DNA of 6,053 nt, from contig CAMAUG010000244.1 of assembly GCA_945861255.1 (NCBI GenBank), forward strand, positions 1 to 6,053, read 5' to 3'. The position numbers and the translations under genes are program-made. The stretch's first letter is position 1. Every line of letters begins with the position of its first letter. Below are positions 1 to 5,351 of this stretch, one piece after another. The notes under the pieces were generated by a model that was given only the letters and a program-made list of their open reading frames with translations, was not told the DNA's origin and did no database searches. Source of the DNA: Candidatus Sulfopaludibacter sp. SbA3. GTDB lineage: Bacteria; Acidobacteriota; Terriglobia; Bryobacterales; Bryobacteraceae.

Positions 1-60
1 TGATCGTGTCATGACTCAGTTCTGCTTACAAGAGGGTAGGTCTACACTACATCGCCATTT
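1..60. other. Left-edge non-coding stretch
   Basis: These 60 bases lie downstream of the stop codon of the leftmost gene. The composition is less GC-rich than in the genes to the right. It holds an 8-base palindrome, GTCATGAC, near positions 8 to 15, but I see no stem followed by a U-run that would make a terminator. No coding frame can be assigned. Confidence 0.4.
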
Positions 61-945
61 TCAGAAGCCGCCATTGCACGCACGGAACTTGCTCTCATTC
101 CCAGGCCCAAAAAAGCTGAAATCAACGGACCCGTGACGAACTTGGGTTAACGACCATCTCTGACCTAGCAAAGTGCTGAACGTTCCTTCGAACGTGTGGG
201 AAATGCTGTCCATGAACAAATTGGGGGTATAGTACTGTCCTAACGCGTATCGTACGCCCACGCTGTTGCGCTGCGAAAGGCGGCGGTTCCAAAGTCCTGA
301 CAACGTATAACCCCACGAGTCAGCAAGCCCCTGCACGCGGCGATTAGACACGAACGCGTCGCCGGCGAACGTGTATGCCGTACGCGGCGATTGCGTGTAC
401 GTTACATCCGCACTGGATACGGCATAGTGAGTACGGGTGTCGAAGTATTGGCTCGCCGGCGTGGCTGCGGGGTTGTCGCTGGCCACATCGAAAGTGCTTC
501 GCACGGCCCCGGCTCGTCCGTAGGTGCCGGCGCCCTGGCGCAGGTTGTAGGAGAGGCGCTCCGACAGCTGATGATTCCAGCTCATCGTAACCGCCTGGTC
601 AATGCTGTCAAAAAACGGGCGTTCCGGATAATGACGGAATGATCCGGAGTAGTCCAACCCCAGTTGGGCGTGCCGCCAACTATGCACGCCGTAGGCTCCG
701 ACGCGCGCCTCCACGCCGTAGATGCCGGGCACCCGGATCAGATTTCCTTGCGCGTCCGCCGCGAAGGGAACCAGGCCATTGTCGAAAACGCCGCCAATAC
801 CTCCGTAGAAGCGCAGATTGGCTAGCTGGCCGCTGCGGGAGCCGACATCTCCGCCACTGCGCGCTAGGCCGGATGGGCCTTGCGCCAACGCGATTCCCGC
901 GAGCGTGCAAGCGGCCACAAACAATTTCTGTATCAAATGTTTCAC
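61..945 (-). CDS. Hypothetical exported protein, probable outer-membrane beta-barrel, possibly C-terminally truncated
   Basis: No named family is recognised. Residues 1 to 21 form a signal peptide (K2 and K7, a hydrophobic stretch, then ALA before Q22), so the product is exported. The rest shows alternating polar and aromatic strands such as LRFYGGIGGVF (44-54), AQLGLDYSGSFRHY (93-106), RLSYNLRQGAGTYGR (130-144), TAYTFAGDAFVSNRR (189-203) and NSVGVRYALGQYYT (227-240), separated by turn-rich loops. This is the look of an outer-membrane barrel. The last 25 residues, after the strand ending RWSLT (263-267), lose the pattern and hold a Cys (290) and Gly-rich tail, although the final residue is Phe as in many barrels. 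The first possible start is GTG at 945, preceded in frame by a TAA. The AGGGAG ribosome site touches this GTG, so TTG at 936 (eight bases from the site) is an equally good or better start and keeps the signal peptide. Function is unknown. Confidence 0.8.
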   Translation of the reverse strand: MKHLIQKLFVAACTLAGIALAQGPSGLARSGGDVGSRSGQLANLRFYGGIGGVFDNGLVPFAADAQGNLIRVPGIYGVEARVGAYGVHSWRHAQLGLDYSGSFRHYPERPFFDSIDQAVTMSWNHQLSERLSYNLRQGAGTYGRAGAVRSTFDVASDNPAATPASQYFDTRTHYAVSSADVTYTQSPRTAYTFAGDAFVSNRRVQGLADSWGYTLSGLWNRRLSQRNSVGVRYALGQYYTPNLFMDSISHTFEGTFSTLLGQRWSLTQVRHGSVDFSFFGPGNESKFRACNGGF

Positions 946-950
946 TCCCT
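945..950 (-). promoter_or_regulatory. Shine-Dalgarno AGGGAG that points to a TTG start
   Basis: On the minus strand AGGGAG runs directly into the GTG at 945, sharing its first G, which leaves no spacer. The in-frame TTG at 936 to 934 lies eight bases beyond it, a normal spacing. This suggests that translation begins at TTG and that the protein is three residues shorter than the longest frame. Confidence 0.45.
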
Positions 951-963
951 TCGGTTAACTTCG

Positions 964-993
964 AGTCTGACGCCAGCCCGAGGCATGTGTCAA
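964..993 (-). promoter_or_regulatory. Possible sigma-70 promoter of the beta-barrel gene
   Basis: On the minus strand a perfect TTGACA lies at 993 to 988. With an 18-base spacer the -10 position reads CAGACT (969 to 964), only three of six bases matching TATAAT. The predicted transcript would start near 957, about 12 to 20 bases before the start codon. The -35 box is good and the -10 box poor, so this is tentative. Confidence 0.3.
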
Positions 994-1097
994 GCCCGTC
1001 CACGTTCCGCGCTCGCATCCCGGCGGGGCGGTGAACGTCTGGAAGCCGGCCCCTTGAAACGCGAAGTCATCCATCCCATGACAACGGATTCGTGCCC

Positions 1098-1119
1098 GCG
1101 CTCACGGCCGTTTGAGCAC
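1098..1119 (-). terminator. Hairpin directly after the GH3 stop codon
   Basis: Read on the minus strand, GTGCTCA and TGAGCGC form a 7-bp stem with one G-T wobble around an 8-base loop, beginning at the base after the TGA stop. No U-run follows, so it is not a classic intrinsic terminator. It may be a weak terminator or a 3'-end stabiliser for the GH3 transcript. Confidence 0.3.
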
Positions 1120-2865
1120 TCAGTTGGCGGCGCGGCGCGCTACCGGAATTCCATCGCCGTATGCGGCCAAGCCGGGAATTGTCACCGGTAGCCGCCCGCT
1201 GATGGCGATCTCGCCGAACAGCGCCTTCACCACCGCGATCTCGGCAGAGGTGGTCGGGCTGAACGCCGCCAAATGCGCGGCGGCCTTGGGAAAATCTTTC
1301 AGTAGATATGGATTCCCCAGCGAAATGAAAATGACGGGAGTCAAGCTTTCCGTCAGCTTTTGAACGAAAGGCGCCAGCTCTCCGTTGAGCGCCGTGCCGG
1401 TGGTGAAGGTGGCGAAAACGATGACGGAACAGTGGGAGGCGTCCCCCAGAATGGCTTCCAGCGCCGCGCCGTGCATCGTATTATCCACGAACATCAGCCG
1501 CGCCCGAGGCGCGCGCTTGCGGAATTCTTCGTTCATGCGCTGGCCGAAAGACGAAAGTCTTAGCCCCGATGACGCCACCACACAGGCCTCATTCGGAGCG
1601 GCAAGCGGAACCACATTGCCTGTGTTGCGCACCAGCGTAACGGCTCTGTCCGCAACGCTCTGCGCCTGCGCGGCATCCTCTTCCAAATCGAGAGCGTCGC
1701 TCACGGCATCCAAATCCACCAGCTTCTTCTTCGTCAGGCCCACGCGCACTTTCCCTTCCAGCACCCGCTGCGCGCTCTGATCGATACGCTTGCGGCTCAG
1801 GCGTCCGCTTTCCACCGCGGCCAGGACCGCGTTGATGGCGGCTTCAGGGTCAGGCGGCATCAGCAACACATCGGCGCCTGCTTCGATGGCCCGCACGGCG
1901 GCTTCACCCCCGCTGAATTGCTTCGCCAAGCCCAGCATGTCCATGGCGTCAGTGACAACCAGCCCGCTAAACCCTAATCCCTCCCGCAGAAGACCCGTCA
2001 GCACCCGGCGCGACACTGTCGCCGGAATCTCCGCCGCATCCAGCGCCGGCACCGTAATGTGGGCCGTCATGATGGAATCCACACCGCTGGCGATGGCGGC
2101 GCGGAACGGAGCCATCTCCACGGTCTCGATGCGGTCCCGGTCCGCGTCCAGGCGCGCCAGCTCCAGGTGGCTGTCGATGCTGGTGTCGCCGTGTCCTGGG
2201 AAATGCTTCGCGGACAGGAGCACCGGATTCTTGGGATCCGAGTGCGCTCCCTCGATGTAGGCTGAGACATGTGCCGCCACGTCCTGCGGACTCTCCCCGT
2301 ATGACCGGATGTTGATCACCGGATTGTCGGGGTTGTTGTTGACGTCGGCCACCGGCGCGAAAATCCAGTGCACTCCCAGCGCCCGCGCCTCGCGTGCCGT
2401 CATCAGGCCTTCGCGCCGGGACGCGTCAGTGTCGCGAGCCGCGGCATACGCCATGCTGTGCGGGAACCTGGTGGTGCCGGCCACCCGCATGGATGCGCCG
2501 CGCTCGAAATCCCCACCCACGATCAGCGGCGTCCTGGCAAGCTTTTGCATCTGATTCAAGAACAGCGCCATGGCGTGGGGTTCGGCGTTGCGGACCAGCC
2601 CGTACTGCACGCGATTGTTGACAATCAATCCGCCGATGTGCAGATCTTTGACCCAATGGCGATACTTTTCGTATTCCTTGGACGCGCGGCTCGGCGCGGT
2701 GCCGTAAACCACGCCCACCACCATCTGGGCGATGCGGTCGCGCAGTTTCAAAGAGCGGAGCAGCCCCTGCGCCGCCTTCTGCTCGGCCTTGCTGGGTGCA
2801 GGCGCGGCAGCGCGAACCGGCAAGATCGCCAACGCGATCAGTAACGGAAAGGACACGACGCGCAT
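1120..2865 (-). CDS. Exported glycoside hydrolase family 3 beta-N-acetylhexosaminidase (NagZ/YbbD type)
   Basis: This enzyme should remove terminal N-acetylglucosamine from muropeptides or similar beta-linked sugars. In the 581-residue form, residues 1-21 are a signal peptide (MRVVSFPLL...AAA), so it acts outside the cytoplasm. The GH3 barrel follows (about 30-375) and a GH3 C-terminal domain (about 400-565). The NagZ signature KHFPGHGDTSIDSH spans 220-233; D231 and H233 match the Asp-His acid/base dyad of the family, K220-H221 the sugar-binding pair, and D306 in VVTDAMDM the nucleophile. The size resembles the two-domain Bacillus enzyme rather than the one-domain, cytoplasmic NagZ of enterobacteria. 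A frame extends upstream to 3084, but it overlaps the neighbouring gene and would bury the signal peptide, so I reject it. ATG at 2865 has AGGGG only two bases away; ATG at 2877 (four residues longer) is the alternative. The gene ahead is unrelated metabolically. Confidence 0.93.
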   Translation of the reverse strand: MRVVSFPLLIALAILPVRAAAPAPSKAEQKAAQGLLRSLKLRDRIAQMVVGVVYGTAPSRASKEYEKYRHWVKDLHIGGLIVNNRVQYGLVRNAEPHAMALFLNQMQKLARTPLIVGGDFERGASMRVAGTTRFPHSMAYAAARDTDASRREGLMTAREARALGVHWIFAPVADVNNNPDNPVINIRSYGESPQDVAAHVSAYIEGAHSDPKNPVLLSAKHFPGHGDTSIDSHLELARLDADRDRIETVEMAPFRAAIASGVDSIMTAHITVPALDAAEIPATVSRRVLTGLLREGLGFSGLVVTDAMDMLGLAKQFSGGEAAVRAIEAGADVLLMPPDPEAAINAVLAAVESGRLSRKRIDQSAQRVLEGKVRVGLTKKKLVDLDAVSDALDLEEDAAQAQSVADRAVTLVRNTGNVVPLAAPNEACVVASSGLRLSSFGQRMNEEFRKRAPRARLMFVDNTMHGAALEAILGDASHCSVIVFATFTTGTALNGELAPFVQKLTESLTPVIFISLGNPYLLKDFPKAAAHLAAFSPTTSAEIAVVKALFGEIAISGRLPVTIPGLAAYGDGIPVARRAAN

Positions 2866-2917
2866 TGCCCCTAGCATATCGCTAAATCGATGCCGCAACG
2901 TGGAATTTTGCCGTGCG

Positions 2918-2933
2918 GGCCGGCTTGCCGGCC
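2918..2933. other. GC-rich hairpin between the Fe-S oxidoreductase and GH3 genes
   Basis: GGCCGG and CCGGCC form a perfect 6-bp stem around a 4-base loop (CTTG on the plus strand, CAAG on the minus strand). It lies 30 bases past the stop of the Fe-S oxidoreductase gene and about 50 bases before the GH3 start. No U-run follows on either strand. It could be a pause or processing site, or a small dispersed repeat. Confidence 0.35.
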
Positions 2934-2963
2934 GCCGAAATACCCTGGCGGAAGGACGGATCT

Positions 2964-4802
2964 TCATCGTGCAGACGGGCCAGGCAGCGACGCCGCGACA
3001 ATCTGCGCGATATCCAGCAACTTCGGTGGCGCGGAGGATACGGCTACCAGCGCGTCGCGGAACATTGTGTTGCAAAACGGGCATGCCGTTCCTACTGTGT
3101 TTGCTCCGGTGGCCACCAATTCACTCGCGCGCGCGTGGCTCACACGATCGCCCGTCTCTTCGCCCAGAAACGCCAGCCCACCGCCCGCGCCGCAACAGAA
3201 ACTCCGCTCGTGCGAGCGCGGCGGATCAATCACCTCGCCGGTCCGCGCCAGCACCGCGCGTGGTTCGTCGTAAGAGCCTCGGTAGCGCCCCAAATAACAG
3301 GGATCGTGGTAGACGATGCTGCCGCCATCGCTCTGTGGAAGGCGCGCGGCGTGGCGCGCCATGAACTCGCTGTGATGTTCTATGAGTGGCGCTTCCCCAT
3401 ATTCTTTCCAGTCCGTGGATATTGTGCGCACGCAATGGGGACAGATGGACACAATCTTGGCCACCTTGGCCTGGGCCAAGGATTGCAAGTTGTGCTCCGC
3501 CAACTGCTGGAACACCAGATCGTTACCCAGGCGCCGCGCCGGATCGCCTGTACATTTCTCCTTCTTCAGCACGCCAAAGGTAGTTCCCAAGTGCTGCATC
3601 ACGCGTGTGAACGACGTCACGATTTCGCGGCCCCGAGGGTCATATGAGCCCATGCAGCCCAGCCAGAGGCAATATTCCTGCGTGCCATCGAACACCGGGA
3701 ACGCCTGCTTTTCGATGAACTTGTCGCGCTCCGTCGCGCTGAAACCCAGCGCGTTGCCGTTGCGCTCCAGAGCCAGGAACAGTTTGGTGCCGTAGCCGTC
3801 TTCCCACTTGCCGGTATTGACCGCGCCGCGCCGCAGCCCGATGATGATCGGCAAATGCTCCACGCCCACGGGACATTGAAATTCACATGCGCCGCACGTG
3901 GTGCACTGAAACGCAGCCTCCTGCGAGAGATGCTTGCCTAGCAGCGGCTCTTCGGCAGAGGGTCCGAATTCATTCAAGTAATCCCGCACTCCCAGCGCGA
4001 TTTCCTTCGGATTGAGGGTCTTTCCGGTATTGTGCGCGGGACAGTGCTCGCTGCATCGTCCGCATTCCACGCAGGAATATGCTTGCAACGCGATCAACTG
4101 CGTCAGATCCTTGCCGGTGTCCAGGCCGAAGTCCTCGTCGCCCGCCAGCGGCGGAATGCGCGAAAAATCTCCGCGCGAAAGGAACACGGTCAGCGGACTT
4201 AGAATCAAGTGCAGATGTTTGGTATGCGGCACCAAGGGCAAGAAGACCAGCAGCGCCGACGTATGCAACCACCACAGCAGCTTAATCTCCCCCGCGAACG
4301 TTGCCAGATAGGTGATCATCAACGCGAAAATCAACACGGCGATGACGCCGGATTCTACGGAAGCCTTTTCTCCCAACCAGCGTGGCCGCACAAAGAATCT
4401 CCGGACGAACAATCCGGCGATGGAAGCCGCCACTGCCGCTCCGAATGCCGCCGCGAAGTAGAAGTAGAACGCACCGAACCAGTGTTCCCTCGACAGAAAC
4501 GCGAACCCAAACGCCGCCGCGAAATGGTTGAGCGTTACCAGCCCGAACGCACAGAAGCCCCAGAAAACGAACGCATGCGCCAGCCCCGCCCACGGCCGCT
4601 CCCGGATGACTTTGGCTTGCAGCATCACTTCCCACACAAAGTCCCGCACGCGCGGCCCTAGCGGTGCGAGACGGAAATCCGCGTCCGGTTTCGCACGGAG
4701 AATAGTCCGGATCACCCGGCCGAAGCGGCGCCAGAATCCATAAGCGGAGGCCGCCATCAGGAGAACGAAGAGACTGGTCTCGAAGGCGGAGAAGCGGAGC
4801 AC
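2964..4802 (-). CDS. Membrane-bound Fe-S oxidoreductase, DUF224/HdrD-like, probable ETF:menaquinone oxidoreductase
   Basis: Residues 1-205 carry about five hydrophobic segments (near 7-24, 73-100, 108-134, 150-171, 176-203), as in the NarI/DsrM cytochrome b module; H76, H93, H180, H193 and H196 are possible haem ligands. A soluble part follows with two 4Fe-4S motifs (C244, C247, C250, C254 and C300, C303, C306, C310). Two CCG domains come next: C383, C417, C454 and C457 for the first, and C502, C536-C537, C574 and C577 for the second, the type that binds the active cluster in heterodisulfide reductase. Proteins of this layout are known as electron-transfer flavoprotein:menaquinone oxidoreductases serving fatty-acid oxidation. 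That role is inferred, since no etfAB or acyl-CoA dehydrogenase gene is in view. The first CCG domain reads CTG at 417-419, lacking one Cys. The GTG start at 4802 has no clear Shine-Dalgarno site, but no other in-frame start lies nearby and a later one would cut the first membrane segment. Confidence 0.9.
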   Translation of the reverse strand: MLRFSAFETSLFVLLMAASAYGFWRRFGRVIRTILRAKPDADFRLAPLGPRVRDFVWEVMLQAKVIRERPWAGLAHAFVFWGFCAFGLVTLNHFAAAFGFAFLSREHWFGAFYFYFAAAFGAAVAASIAGLFVRRFFVRPRWLGEKASVESGVIAVLIFALMITYLATFAGEIKLLWWLHTSALLVFLPLVPHTKHLHLILSPLTVFLSRGDFSRIPPLAGDEDFGLDTGKDLTQLIALQAYSCVECGRCSEHCPAHNTGKTLNPKEIALGVRDYLNEFGPSAEEPLLGKHLSQEAAFQCTTCGACEFQCPVGVEHLPIIIGLRRGAVNTGKWEDGYGTKLFLALERNGNALGFSATERDKFIEKQAFPVFDGTQEYCLWLGCMGSYDPRGREIVTSFTRVMQHLGTTFGVLKKEKCTGDPARRLGNDLVFQQLAEHNLQSLAQAKVAKIVSICPHCVRTISTDWKEYGEAPLIEHHSEFMARHAARLPQSDGGSIVYHDPCYLGRYRGSYDEPRAVLARTGEVIDPPRSHERSFCCGAGGGLAFLGEETGDRVSHARASELVATGANTVGTACPFCNTMFRDALVAVSSAPPKLLDIAQIVAASLPGPSAR

Positions 4803-4826
4803 TTCTGAAACTGTAGCATCTTGCCT

Positions 4827-4857
4827 GGCGCGTAAATGGTGCGCCCCGCAATCGCGG
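4827..4857 (-). other. Two adjacent hairpins in the leader of the Fe-S oxidoreductase gene
   Basis: GGCGC (4827-4831) pairs with GCGCC (4841-4845) across a 9-base loop. Immediately next to it CCGC (4846-4849) pairs with GCGG (4854-4857) across a 4-base loop. In the minus-strand transcript they would sit 25 to 55 bases before the GTG start. They may only reflect GC-rich sequence, or may tune translation of a gene that lacks a good ribosome site. Confidence 0.25.
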
Positions 4858-4880
4858 TAAACAAGCTCCGCGGCACAGGA

Positions 4881-4909
4881 AATATTCGCATTGACAATGT
4901 ATTAGTTAA
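4881..4909 (-). promoter_or_regulatory. Possible divergent promoter for the Fe-S oxidoreductase gene
   Basis: On the minus strand TTAACT (4909 to 4904) and AATATT (4886 to 4881) are separated by exactly 17 bases, each matching four of six consensus positions. The transcript would start near 4874, about 70 bases before the GTG. The -35 hexamer lies inside the palindromic operator. Both boxes are weak, so this is a candidate only. Confidence 0.25.
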
Positions 4910-4919
4910 CTAGTACACT
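4891..4919 (+). promoter_or_regulatory. Sigma-70 promoter of the GntR-slipin operon
   Basis: A perfect TTGACA at 4891-4896 is followed after the ideal 17 bases by TACACT at 4914-4919, which matches TATAAT at four positions. The surrounding sequence is much more AT-rich than the genes. The expected transcription start is near 4926, only about four bases before the ATG at 4930. Confidence 0.7.
4898..4917. promoter_or_regulatory. Probable GntR-family operator (20-bp inverted repeat)
   Basis: Half-sites TGTATTAGTT and AACTAGTACA form an inverted repeat with nine of ten positions symmetrical; the central ten bases are a perfect palindrome. The GT...AC ends fit the general operator form known for GntR-family regulators. 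It fills the promoter spacer and overlaps the -10 box, so binding there would block RNA polymerase. The natural inference is autorepression by the GntR protein encoded immediately downstream. Confidence 0.7.
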
Positions 4920-4929
4920 ATAAATACGA

Positions 4930-5328
4930 ATGACAAAGACAGGCCCACCACAGAATGGAGTATTCCAGTTCAAACTGGATGAACACTCCGGTGTTCCCAT
5001 CTATCGTCAATTGATTGATCAAGTTACATCTGAGATTGCGATCGGGAACCTGCTGGTGGGCGCACAGCTCCCAACCGTGCGCCAAGTAGCCGTCGATTTG
5101 GCCATTAACCCGAACACGGTGCTCCGGGCGTACCGGGAGCTGGAAATCCGGGGGGTGCTGGACACGCATCAGGGCACTGGGACCTTCGTCTCGGCGGCTC
5201 GCGCACAGCCGGATGTGCATGAACGGGAGCGGAGGCTCCACCAGTTGGTGGGCGAATTCCTGGCTCGCGCCGGTGCGGGCGGTTTCAGCGCGCAGGAATT
5301 GATGGACGGACTGAAGGACCGGTTGTAG
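4930..5328 (+). CDS. GntR-family transcriptional regulator, YtrA subfamily
   Basis: A short DNA-binding repressor of 132 residues. The winged helix-turn-helix covers about residues 20-90: the GVPIYRQLIDQV helix opening (21-32), the core LPTVRQVAVDLAINPNTVLRAYREL (48-71) and the wing GVLDTHQGTGTFV (75-87). R51 and R66 are likely DNA contacts. Only about 40 residues follow (98-132), two short helices for dimerisation, which is the mark of the YtrA subfamily; there is no large ligand-binding domain such as FadR, HutC or MocR types carry. Known YtrA regulators mostly control ABC transporter operons. Here the next gene, 23 bases on, is a slipin, so that is the likely target along with the regulator itself through the palindrome at 4898. 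The ATG at 4930 has no Shine-Dalgarno sequence and lies about four bases past the predicted transcript start, so it is probably translated from a leaderless mRNA. The effector is unknown. Confidence 0.95.
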   Translation: MTKTGPPQNGVFQFKLDEHSGVPIYRQLIDQVTSEIAIGNLLVGAQLPTVRQVAVDLAINPNTVLRAYRELEIRGVLDTHQGTGTFVSAARAQPDVHERERRLHQLVGEFLARAGAGGFSAQELMDGLKDRL

Positions 5329-5331
5329 GAA

Positions 5332-5342
5332 AAGGAGAGGAG
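5332..5342 (+). promoter_or_regulatory. Tandem Shine-Dalgarno for the slipin gene
   Basis: AAGGAG (5332-5337) is followed at once by AGGAG (5338-5342), the latter nine bases before the ATG at 5352. This strong site fixes the slipin start and contrasts with the absence of any such site before the regulator, so slipin may be translated more efficiently from the shared transcript. Confidence 0.75.
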
Positions 5343-5351
5343 CTAACTGTC

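Noticed and set aside
907..945. Lipobox-like VAAC (residues 10-13) in the barrel protein signal sequence
   Set aside because: The Cys lies too close to the N-terminus, with Lys7 just before a five-residue hydrophobic run; the ALA site before Q22 is a much better signal peptidase I site.
2866..2917. Promoter directly upstream of the GH3 gene
   Set aside because: TATGCT near the start resembles a -10 box, but no acceptable -35 hexamer stands 16 to 18 bases before it.
2866..3084. Upstream extension of the GH3 reading frame giving a 654-residue protein
   Set aside because: The extra 73 residues overlap the end of the Fe-S oxidoreductase gene by about 120 bases, are Arg-rich and low in recognisable pattern, and would place the clear signal peptide inside the protein.
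2913..3647. 244-residue plus-strand open frame
   Set aside because: It is antisense to the Fe-S oxidoreductase CCG region. The real gene has conserved Cys motifs there, and the frame is open only because of high GC at codon third positions.
4282..4851. 189-residue minus-strand open frame starting before the Fe-S oxidoreductase
   Set aside because: It is an alternative frame of the membrane domain, Arg- and Gly-rich, without the hydrophobic segments seen in the true frame.
4919..4924. TATAAA as the -10 box of the GntR promoter
   Set aside because: It would be 22 bases from the TTGACA, too far, and transcription would begin at or past the ATG; TACACT at 4914 has the ideal 17-base spacing.
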